Below the pieces are notes generated by a model. The model was not told the origin of the DNA. It made no database searches and was given only the letters and a program-made list of their open reading frames with translations. The position numbers were made by a program, and so were the translations under genes. A DNA stretch of 64,000 bases, from NCBI GenBank assembly GCA_029747015.1, contig JAKOGI010000567.1, forward strand, positions 172,501 through 236,500. The letters are read 5' to 3'. Shown piece after piece: positions 51,651 to 62,273 of the stretch. The first letter of the stretch is position 1. Every line of letters starts with the position of its first letter. This DNA comes from Carnegiea gigantea (lineage: Eukaryota > Streptophyta > Magnoliopsida > Caryophyllales > Cactaceae).

Positions 51651-52589
51651 GTTAAAATAGGTTAATTAAATTATTCTAATTTAGTTAACTAATTATTTTG
51701 CTAATTATTGTCTGTTTAACTCTTAAAAATGAAGATAACTATTAGTTTCACTATAATACGACTATAGCATTTTGGATACAAGGAAAGCAAATTCAAAAGT
51801 ATTCCAAATCAAGAAAGGGCCAAAAGTGCTTTATGCAAGAGCTACACATAGGTCAACTAAACTAAAAATAGAAGATTGTCCATGTTAAACTTGAAAGGAG
51901 CTCATCTGCCTTATCGTCGAGTAATATTTTTATACATTCCTAACCCTACACCTTATACCTTTTAATATGTAAAAACCTCTTGCTCGGATGTTTTTGTGTC
52001 TATTTTTAGAACAAATGGATGTCATCTAATTATTCCTAAAGGTGGTAAGATTATCATTTGTCAATCAAACTACCCCAACATGTACAAGCTCATGATTTGA
52101 GTTCATCATCCCTGTTCTCATAATATAATGATTTTGGTATCAATGAGTGTATGGACACACCATTTTAGCTTCACTTCTCCTTAAATGTTTGTTTTTCCCC
52201 TTATCTTAGACAAATTATGATAGATGATGCAGTTAGTCGAATTCTTAGGAGAAGAGGCACTTAACATGGTTCAATTACCTCCTTTAATATTATAAAAAAA
52301 CGTGTGATTATCTTTAGCCAACATTCTCAAGCATCTTCTCTAGCCCATGTCTAGCATATCAACAGCAACACAAACAAGCATAGTTTACCTGCCTCATATG
52401 ATTTCGAAATATCCATTTAGTCATGTCATGCCCTTATAATAGCCATAATGTGACAAGAAGAGCAATTACATTCAATTCCAATCTTCTATGTGTCTCCAAT
52501 TAAGTGTAGCCCAGCTGATGATGTTATCAACCACAAAATATAAGTTGGTGTTTTCAGTAATTTAAAACCAAATTAGAAATATTGAAGAT
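51651..52589. other. No feature recognised
   Basis: AT-rich, no readable protein similarity; probably old retroelement debris. Confidence 0.35.
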
Positions 52590-53204
52590 TGACGGTGGAC
52601 TAGTGGTGTAGAAAGCACAAAATTATGAGATTAAGAAAGTGTACAGAGCCTAGTGCTAATTTAAATAGAGGTCCTAAATACCATCATAAAATCATCAATT
52701 CTTCCCTATCTTAGGTTAATCTAACATTTCTTTACATAGCACTTACGACTTTGTTTGATGCTAGTTTTCTCTTACAAAACTTTAGTTCCAGTACTTAAGA
52801 TTTAATTTAAGCTAAACTTCTATTTAGTTAAGTTGACTTTTCCTTTGATTTCTTTATACAATGTAGATTTGATTCGTGATTCTCTATCTTTAACCTCCTT
52901 TGCTAATCTCTTTCCTCTCTTGTCTCCTAATTAAATTAAATTTTATCTTTCTTAGTTGCTTTGATAATTTCTTCGATAGTTGGATCCAGTTGATAATTTT
53001 CATATGTCTAGTGTAGACTTGGTCTTTGTTATTGATTCAATTATAGTTTTAATTTTAAACTTTTGAATTAGTTTAATATGGGCTAGTAGTAATTAAGGTG
53101 ACTTGAATTTAACCTCATCCCTATAAAATCGATCCTCAAATACTATAACTAATAAATGTATGTTCATAATACGACTGCACCTTCTTTTAAGATTACACTT
53201 ATCA
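52590..53204 (+). mobile_element. LTR-like sequence related to 34375-35163
   Basis: Right half shares ordered words with 35040-35163 (GATCCTCAAATACTAT versus GAGCCTTAAATACTAT, then a Y-rich tail ending ACTTATCA). Target duplication not found, left end approximate. Confidence 0.45.
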
Positions 53205-54420
53205 AAAGAAGAAAGCAACAACTAAAACACTAATTGAAGGCTAGAAGCTTGCCTTCTAGAACCTAATACACATAGACGTAGTTGTTATTGAGACCAAAAC
53301 CATTAAGGCCCTTACACTAGTAACTAGGTGTTAAAAAGGACGCAACAATCGAATATTCTGGAGCATCCATGGCTATATTCTTCAGCTTAATCCAATCCAA
53401 TGGCGTTATTGAGATATGAAGCCCTTAAATAGAGAACTTTGCTGAAGAATAAGAGTGTAATAGACTACACAAGAGCTGAAATCATGTTCTAGGAGCTAAA
53501 ATCATGTTCTAAGTGTTTATTATACTCTTAGAAGATCAAATTGAAATCTTTAGAATCATTGTAGACACATTTGAGAATCCTCATGAGGCAAGAGCGCTAG
53601 GATTACTCTACTTGCAAACAAGAAGATTGGTTGTGAAAGTAATCCTACCTAAGTGGGGACTTAGGTGAAATCACTTTGTGAGGAGCTTAAAGGTGTGTTG
53701 TCAAGTTCTTAAATGGATGTTTGGTTGCATGATCGTTCTGAAGGTTAATACAAGTTGGTTGAACCTTAAGGAGGGCTCTTAGGCATGGACGTAGTCTAGT
53801 TGGAAGGGTGAGCCTTCTTTAAAAATATTGTATTCTCTCGATTATGATATTTACATATTCTGCTCAACATCCTTGATATGCTACTGCAGTGTCGTTGAAT
53901 CCACTATATCTTAATATGTCTGTGCTTAAGTTTATATTTTGGATGACCCCCCTTTAGACTGACTTAGCCTCTATTGGTCTAAAAGTTCTAATTCATGAGA
54001 AAAAAAAGATAAATAGTAAGGTCCTACGACAATCCTCTAAGCATAAGTGCAGATAGCTAGCCCATTATTGATGATTAACCGTCAAATAGGCTTTAACAAC
54101 ATGGTATATTTTTCATTTTCTAAAGTTTCTGTAGTTGTCATCTTATGTTTCTTTGTTTCACATGTGAAATATTGCCACAAATCATAGTTTGAATTAGGAT
54201 ATATCGCATCCCATAAATTATTACGATATTACAAGTATCTTTTTTTGAGAAGAGTAAATACACATGAACATTGGATAGCCCTTCACACAAGCATTCTACC
54301 TATGCAATCATCAATTAAAATGGAAATAAACTCAAAAGATGAGGGGATACGATACAATTTTTGAAAATGTTTTAAAGTTTTGTGGTTTTAAACCGATGGA
54401 AAAGATGTTTGTTTTTTTAA
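53205..54420. other. Unassigned, possible copia LTR fragments
   Basis: CTACCTAAGTGGGGACTTAGG (a 7-bp inverted repeat, near 53646), GCATGGACGTAGTC and CTGCAGTGTCGTTGAATC look like parts of copia LTRs. No paired repeat or boundary found. Confidence 0.3.
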
Positions 54421-55169
54421 AGAGAAAACAAGTGTCCCACATGGAAGGATTAAAGTGGGGAGTGGTACTTTTCATATTTGAGCTCTCTCAACGTTTTTGA
54501 ATAACAAAGCCAAGATTAGGCTTGGTAAGCCACATGTATGCATCGCTATTGGATGCATCAAGCTCGATCGAAGGTCTGTGTTATGTTTTCTACCGTTTTA
54601 ACTACAAATTCAATTTACTATACTGGAAATTGGTCCTTAACAACTAGTTTGACAACATCAACTAGCTATGTAGTTTACTAGATTCCTTTTATTTATGAGG
54701 CTAACTTCCTTCTTCCAGAACTGATTGTGCACAAAATGAGTTGCTCTTTTCAAATATTACTTTCCAAAGTTTTCTAACTGTTTCAATTCATGCTTAAAAG
54801 GGCTCCCATTTTCTTTAAATTATACATAGAAAATGACCTTATCTCTACTATTTTTCCTCTACTGTTTTTCTAGGTTGGACAAAGATCTTTTTAACTCCAG
54901 TCGGCTAATTAAGAGTGTATAAGATAAACCAAAACCATGTAATCCTTGGGAACAGCCGCCGCCTTAGAGTTTACACCCTTGTTGAGGAGAAATTACTTTA
55001 AGAACAGTTGTCCAAGCCAATGTCACAATGTTGTTCACTTGTTGTTTTTTGTTTCAAATCTTAGGCCATTTTGACCTCGACCATTCAAGTAAGATCTTTC
55101 CTTTGTTGTTGTGAATTGTTATTCATCACTTCCAATAATTTGAAAGTAATTCATGCTTTAGTCATGACA
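54421..55169 (+). other. Region upstream of copia gag, possible LTR and leader
   Basis: AAGTGTCCCACATGGAAGG near 54428 resembles the start of many copia LTRs. No copy was found right of the copia coding region, so the assignment is tentative. Confidence 0.3.
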
Positions 55170-57250
55170 ATGAAGAAGATCATCATCCTTGATATGTGTA
55201 AACTTAAACCACTTGATGGAAAGAATTGTAAGAGATGGTCTGCTAGGATGAAGTTTTATCTTAAATAAATTGAAGTCGCTTATGCTCTTAATATTCCTAG
55301 AAGGTGCTAAAGCTAATATTAAGAGGGAATATGAAGATAAGTTTACTAAAGATGGGAGAACTTGTAGGGTGATGTTACTCTTTTACATGAATAATGTTTT
55401 CTTTGATATTTACTTGAAGTTTGATTCTCCACATGGTATCTAGTCTGCTATATGGGAATGATGATCTAGGTTCTAAGAAATATGCTATTAGCAAGTGGCT
55501 TAATTTTAAGGTTGATGATGATGGTTGGCTCATAATTGACAAGATTTATGAGTATGAAAATCTGCATATCGCTATGACTTTTGAAGGTCTAAAAATGTGT
55601 GATGTTACCCTTGTTATTATTCTAATTGAGAAAGTAGTCCCCTCATGGAAGAAGTACAGGAATCAACTCATGCATAAAGAGACTGATCTAATCTTAGAAA
55701 AATTTGTTAGTCATGTGAAAATTAAGGAAGAAAACCATCTCAAAAACAAAGGGGCCATAAACAATCCTAATTTTTCTAAGGCCAATCTGGTGTAATTGAA
55801 GTTTTCTAATAATGATAACTTCAAGAGCAAACCAAGAATCTTTAGTTCAGTCCTTTCAAGCCTCAAAGGAATAAGTACAAGCTCTAACAGAAGTGTCATA
55901 AGTAAGGAAAGCTGGGTTACAAGGTATAGGAATGCAAGAGTAAGAAGAAAATTCAAGCGCGCCTTGCTGAATCCGATATCATTGCAGTCGCGTTATCTGA
56001 AGCCAATTTGGTTGAAAAATTGGTCAAGGAGGTGGTTAACGCCTGAGCCACTAAGCATAGGCCAACAAACGGTTATTCCAAACCTTTCAAAAGGTTAAAA
56101 ATGGTGAGAATGTCTTTATGAGAACTCAACTAGTGTTCCGATTCATGGGAAAGGGAAGATTTCTTTCAAACTCACTTTTGGCAAGCTCACTTTCTCTCAC
56201 TTAAAAAGCTTTATCTAAGAAATTTTTGTATGGTCTAAAACAAGATCCTAAAAATGATATGAGAAATTTGATAGCACTATTATTGCCTATCGTTTTGTTG
56301 CTAGTGAAGTTAATCACATTTTTGCAAAAATGAATTTGTTTATATATGGTTGCCATCCCTATGTTTTGCACAAATGAATTTGATAAATAAGGCTAAAACT
56401 TTTCAAAGTTATAAATTTGGATGAAATATATGGGTGAAGCTTAATGTGATTCTAGGACTCAAGATTAAGAGAACTCCAGTTAAATCAATCGCATTAGTTA
56501 TATTGAGAAAAACACTTAGACAATTTAACTTATTTGATGTGCATCATATGATTTTAGTATGTATTTAAAGAATCATGAAGATGCCTCTATGTGTCAGTCA
56601 GAATATCCAAAAAGTATTGGTAGTATTATATTTCTCATGAACTCTATCAAGCTTGATATTGCTCATGCTATAAGTAGACTGAGTAGATACACTCATAATC
56701 CTAATACTGAACAGTGGAATAATTTAAGAACATTGCTAAAGTGCTTGAAAAGGTATTATTAATTGTGATTTAAAATTTGGCAAAAAAAACTTCTGATGTG
56801 CTCGAAGGATACAGTGATGCCAACTAGGTATCTAATAATAATGAGATTAACTCCACTAATGGATATATGTTTATACTAGTTGGATATGTTATATCTTGGA
56901 AATCTTCTAAATAATCTTATACCATTGTATCTACCATATAATTTGAGTTTATTGCCCTTGAAATGGCAAGTGAGGCTAATTATTTGGGAAATTTGCTAGC
57001 AAATGCCCCATTTTTTTAGGGGGGTGGGAAGGGAAGCCAACTCCTACACTTTCTTTGCATTATAACAACCAATTGGTCATCACTGTGCCAAATAATAAAG
57101 CATTTAATGACAAGAGAAGGCACATTTACCTTGGTTATAAATTCATCAAGGATTTCTTGGAAAACGAAGTGATACCACTAAAGTTTGAAAGCAATCTTGT
57201 AGATTAGACCTTTGTAAGAAAATGGGCATTGGCATATTGAAGGGACGGGA
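55170..57250 (+). mobile_element. Internally deleted Ty1/copia element
   Basis: Gag: KLKPLDGKNCKRWSARMKFYL (about 55201), then KKYAISKWLNFKVDDD and MHKETDLILEKFVSHVKI (55480-55760). Decayed zinc-knuckle and protease core follow (SDIIAVALSEANLV near 55975; GKGRFLSN near 56148), then an abrupt pass into RT (LYGLKQDPKND near 56230), so integrase and most of RT are missing. Next are SEYPKSIGSIIFLMN and ISRLSRYTHNPN (about 56600-56700), SGY-type RNase H words, and KRRHIYLGYKFIKDFLENEV (about 57115-57174). Gag-protease-(integrase)-RT-RNaseH order fits copia. Many stops; no LTR pair proven. Confidence 0.75.
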
Positions 57251-58545
57251 TTGAGACCATGGGTGAATTGTGTTTATGGATGCCTACTCATCTGAGAGGT
57301 AAGTTTAAAGGGGTATTAACAAAGTCATTAACAATTCAAGAGCACCAACTTTGTAGTCCTCCATATTGTGGGTGTAGAGTGTTTGCTATAAAAGTGATGA
57401 GGATGAGCTCTAACACTTAATGAATCCATATCCATTAAATACGAGGTGTAAGGTAGCACACACTTGATAGATTTACCCCTATAGGGTGTGGAAGTATAGC
57501 TACTTTCTATGGAGATTGAAGGGTCAATCTCCTACAACACCCGTGAGGTCCAGTTGAGGCGTATTACCAGGATAAGGCACCAATCGCGGAGTAATAGAAT
57601 GATTTTGAGATTAATGTATACCCATGTTGCATACTTACAACCCATCATCGAATTTAAGACTTAACTAACTTGATAGGATGTTTAAAATTGGTATAACTAA
57701 ACATTAATTCAAATCGCAAGGACTGAGGACTGTAATTTAATTTTCAAAATTAAGTGAGTTCACGAATGAAGTAAAAGTGTTGATTTCATCATCAAATTTG
57801 TTGCCATTTGTCTTCTCTGTATATGTGTTGGATTTACACCACTGTTGCTTACATCGAAGAAAAAAGATAAAAAGTCTTGAACTAGAGTATGTATTTGGCA
57901 GGTCTGTATTTCATCACAAACTACTTGTATGAGGATCTTATTGTCTCTTTCAAACATAAAATGTCTGAACAATATTTACAAAACATTTGTTTTAATCACA
58001 TTTCTCATTGCCGATGTTATTTCCATTATAGAATAGGGACATCTCATGAACTATCTGCTCCTGCTGCGAATAGAATGCTTTTGTTATTTCTGATAACATA
58101 AGTTATTGCCTCCAATTAAGATTATTTGACTCTACCAATGTTGATTTTGATGAAGATGTCAGGCTCTCGATTTCATTTGACCAAGGTAGTGGAGTGAGAT
58201 TCAGAAGAAAGTAATAAATGATGGTATTAAATCATGAAGGTTGAATTTACGTCTAATCCTTCATTTTGTCAAACTTCTTTTTGCTTTGATTAGAATCTTT
58301 TAGGAGATAGAATATCTCTCGTTAAAAGAGACCGTGTTCCTTCTTTTTTAAAATACTCCATGGTAAAGTAACCCCTTTACTTAAGGTCATTATGTTTTTG
58401 AACGTATAAGTTGTGAAGTTTTTTAATTGTTCACCTAAATTTTAATTTGAATATTGTCCATTTTTCATATTTTAAAATGTGAATAATTTTTGTTTTTTAA
58501 AACAATTAAAATTTGAAAACTCAAGGTAGACTAAGGGCATGTTCT
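57251..58545. other. Sequence after copia remnant, no gene recognised
   Basis: 57280-57610 may be the copia 3' leader or LTR (GGTCAATCTCCTACAACACCC). The rest is AT-rich with only short unassignable frames on both strands. Confidence 0.35.
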
Positions 58546-58690
58546 CTTGGACTTATAATAAGTACTTATTGGTGCTTATTGCTGAATCACAATGAAACTT
58601 ACTCAAACATGCTGAATCATGGCTGAAACATACTAAACATGTTGAGTCATGCTAAAATATGTTGAAACATTTGAATGGTACTTGTTTCGG
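58546..58690. mobile_element. Possible MITE fragment
   Basis: GGGCATGTTCTCTTGGACTTATAATAAG is like the left end of plant MITEs. Tandem words CATGCTGAATCATGGCTGAAACAT follow, but no matching right end was found. Confidence 0.35.
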
Positions 58691-60284
58691 AAGTAGCTTG
58701 ATTGAGTCGAAGAAAAGCTCAGACTTTCTTTTCAATTGACCTGCCGTTCAGTTGGCGGAGCTTATGTGTCTTTTCCTTGCTGACATGGACAAAGGTTGAC
58801 CCCTAGTCTTTTTCTTGAGGAAGGCCCATTTGATGCTCAAGTCAGTCTCAGAAAAGGATGACGTAAAAGAGGAGAGAAAGAGGGATAGAGAGTTTTATTA
58901 TTTTTGGGTAAGTGAGAGAAATATGTCATGTGACAAATAGTATAAAAGATCCCCAAAATGGTTAAAAGAGCATCGGGATTAACACCTAAGGTTAAAACGA
59001 TGATTGCCTAATATGGGGTTAAAATAACCATTATATCCATCCTGCCTTTCAAGGTGTTCATATAAGATGCAAATTTATTTGATTTACCCTTTCCAAGAGA
59101 TATAAGTAAATTCACTCCCTCCATTCAAGGTTTATCACATATATAGGTCCCCAATGTCGATGCACGATTTCCCTTTCTGAGGAGTGAAGAGGATCCCAAG
59201 ATCTTGTTACGGTTCGACTTCGAGAAGTTTTACTAGGAGCCCTTGATCTCTGTCCAAACCTCTTTTACCATGTTATCCACCGGTTTGCCCTCGCTTCACG
59301 AAGACTAGAGTGGAGTGTTATGCTTACAATGTCGAGGTTCCCGAGATCGATTAGTTCGTCTTCTATTGTTCTATCCTTTAAGAGGCGATTCGTTCTAAGA
59401 TCATTTTGCCCCTTGTTACCTAAGACTTAACTAAGGCCTCGAAAGAGTTTCACATGAAAGCTTTGAGATTTGGCTGGATGCAAATGGCCACTAACTAGTT
59501 TAGTGTCATAAACAGAAGATGGGTCCTAAAGTCCTTGTTGGTCATAACGGCACCGAGAGCTCGAGCTCATCAACCTTTCCTCTCCCGTTCCCCCGTGGCA
59601 TCTATCCAAAGAAGGGGAAGAGATCCTTGCAAAAGGAGAAGATGAGATCCCATGGAGAAAGAGGGGAGCCCCTTGAGGGAAGAATCAAGCCTTGCCCTTG
59701 AATGATGATAACTTCTTCCTAAGGATAAGATGAAAGGTGTGATGTAGATGGAGTTAAGTCCTACGTCCTCTGAACGGAAAGGACTCCCTCTCAAAGAGAA
59801 GAAATAACTTCCTCCAGCTGAAAAAAATTGGCTTGGCTTCTACGCCTTAATGTTGTGTAGTTAGCATTTATTAGTTTTCAATGGCAGGTTGATGTATCTT
59901 AGCTTACTTAACATCTTTCTTCTTTTTCTAAGCAGGCCTCCTTATCGTATTTGATGTGAATCTGGGTAGTAATATTACCGAATTGTATAGCTAGATCTTT
60001 CGTGTCAATGAACCTTTTCATTTTGCGGGCTTGATTCCATTTACATTTCTTATGTATCATTATATGTTGGCCTTTCACGCTTCGTCTTTTTTCTTGTTAC
60101 TTTTAGTTTAGTCAATGGATACCGTTGTATAATCTGATTCGTAGGAGTTTTTACAGAAGTCTCTTTGCCTCACTCGTTTCTTTCTGAAGTCACCAGATGG
60201 TTGCATTTGTTGGCTTCGGTCAGACTTATATGTCAAGAAATCTTCCACTTCAACAAATGGGACGGAGGGGTGATCCTCTCCCTT
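58691..60284. other. Retroelement-like debris
   Basis: Moderately GC-rich sequence with short frames (for example a Lys/Arg-rich one at 59519-59701) but no recognised domain. It may be internal sequence of the element whose tandem repeat and accessory-like coding follow. Confidence 0.3.
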
Positions 60285-60600
60285 TTCAATTGGGCTAGAT
60301 CAAATTGAGGGGAACATCTCTCCCCTTCCAATTTGCTCAGGTTGAATTTGAGAGGATGATTCCTCTCCTTCCCATTCAGCTAGACCGAATAGAGGAAAGA
60401 GGTCCTATCTCTCTACTCTGGTAGACTAAATAGGCCGAATAAAGGACGGATGCCCTCTGCCTCTAATCGAATAGATCGAATAGAGGAAGGAGGCCTTCTC
60501 TCTTCACTTGGCTAGATCGAATAGAGGATGGAGCTTCCCTCTTTCCATTCAGCTAGGCTGAATAGGGAGGAAGAAGGACCCCCTTCCTTTATATGGCCAG
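60285..60600 (+). repeat. Tandem repeat, 42-58-bp unit
   Basis: Seven diverged units. Each has GCTAGATCGAATAGAGGA (or variant) followed by a C/T-rich CCTCTCT-type block, starting near 60290, 60335, 60382, 60425, 60470, 60519 and 60560. Confidence 0.8.
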
Positions 60601-61064
60601 TTCCCACTCAAGGGGGCCATCTTCCTCCTATTTTCTTCTTTGTTTTCCTTTCTGGCCCATTTTCGAATTTGACAAGTCACATTACATCTTATACCAACCT
60701 TTGGATTCAAACATATATCTCGAGGTGATACTTGTGTATATGTAAGCACCTCACCTCCTTTCATTCCTCACATCCACTCACATGCTATTATCAAAGCTTC
60801 TTAGAGATAGGAAGTTAGAGACAGAAACTCTAAGGGAGAGTTTTTTCTTGCCTTGATGATCGCAAAGGTATCAATTCTTTTCCTTTCTCCTTTTGCATTC
60901 TTGTATTATAGCTATGTCTTTATTTCTGTATTCATTAGGATCGTTCTCTAGCCCCTTATTGGGCTTTAGGGAGGATAAGTTTAGTAATAATTCCATTGAC
61001 CCATCTCTACCCTTGTTGGGGAAGGCATCGACTCCTTAGGAGATTTTTATAATAACCCCAAACA
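60601..61064. other. LTR-like leader sequence
   Basis: Pyrimidine-rich stretches, ACTCTAAGGGAGAG, and a GC-rich block typical of retroelement LTR or leader DNA. The left copy of the LINE-C target duplication begins at 61065. No boundary shown. Confidence 0.3.
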
Positions 61065-61079
61065 GAAAGCTAGACACCC

Positions 61080-62258
61080 TTCTATCAATTAATGGTCTCC
61101 TTTGATTGATAAGATTTGTGCAAGACTTAGCTCCTGGACAAACTTAATGCTATCATATGCTAGAAGGCTACAGTTGCTCCAATCTGTCATCATGTCCATG
61201 CAAACATTTTGGGGTCAGTTTTCATCTTTTCTAAAGTTGTAATGCACAAGATTGAACAGAAATACAGGATCTTTCTTTGCAGTAGCAAATGTGATGAGAG
61301 TGAAAAGGCCCCAGTCTGTTGGGAATATGTTTGCCAACCAAAGAATTGTGGGTTTCTTGGATTATTTAACATGAAGTGTTCAAATACACCCTGCCACTAG
61401 GAAAGTACTCTAGTGTTTGTGCTTTTTGAGAGACAAATTATGGATAAAGTGGATTCATAGCTATTATATAAAAGGTAATGATGCATGGGAAGCAAAGCTT
61501 CCTCATCAGACATCTTGGCCAGTTTAGAAGGTTTTTAAGAATAGAAGCATGTTGCAGCAATGGGTTTTAGCACAGAGTGAAGGGTACCAGATTAAGAAAT
61601 GCTGCCTACAGCTACTGGGAGCAGAGAGATGGCAGAAAAGCAGAATGGTCTGGTCATCTTTTATAGTACCTAGACATGCTTTTATTCTATGGAAGGCTAC
61701 TCATAAAAGGCTGTTAACTGAGGATAAAATACGAAAATGAGATTGAGGAATATTTAGGATGATGATTGTGTTTTGTGCAACGTTGCTGCTGAAAGTCATA
61801 TGCATATGTTCTTTCAGTGCACAATGGCTATTGTAGTATGAAGGGGAATATGTCAATGGCTTCAGATTACCCCAGGTGAGAGCTGGGATGGGTGGGACAT
61901 GGTTCATCAGCAATGGGACAAGCTCAAGAGCTAAAAAACATATTGCAGCAGTTGTAGTCGTTATAACTATTTATGTTATGTGGAATGAAAGAAATCTCAG
62001 AGTCTTCAGCAATCAGAGCAGAACCAGAACTCAATTAATCCATAAGATTAGCCTGAGTCTATATGTAAGGATGGGTGATTGCCAGAGTAAAAAACTTAAA
62101 GCATGCTTTTATAATGTAACTAAGATATAGCTGACTATGTCTCTTTTTGGTTACAATCCCAACCTAGGTGATCATGTACAGTAGGATGAGAACATAAGTC
62201 CTACCCTATACTGTCATGATTTTGGATGGTAATATAGTTTATTGACTTTCCAAAAAAG
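61080..62258 (+). mobile_element. LINE-C, 5'-truncated L1-type insertion
   Basis: 1.18 kb of LINE 3' end: KICARLSSWTNLMLSYARR (about 61109), GQFSSFLK, a zinc-knuckle region FIVPRHAFILWKATHKRLL (about 61659-61715) with CVLCNVAAESHMHMFFQC (about 61770-61823), then YVMWNERNLRVF (about 61975) and a short 3' end with A6. Flanked by GAAAGCTAG(A/G)CACCC on both sides (61065-61079, 62259-62273), a 15-bp target duplication with one mismatch. Truncation and duplication are as expected from target-primed reverse transcription. Several stops. Confidence 0.88.
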
Positions 62259-62273
62259 GAAAGCTAGGCACCC

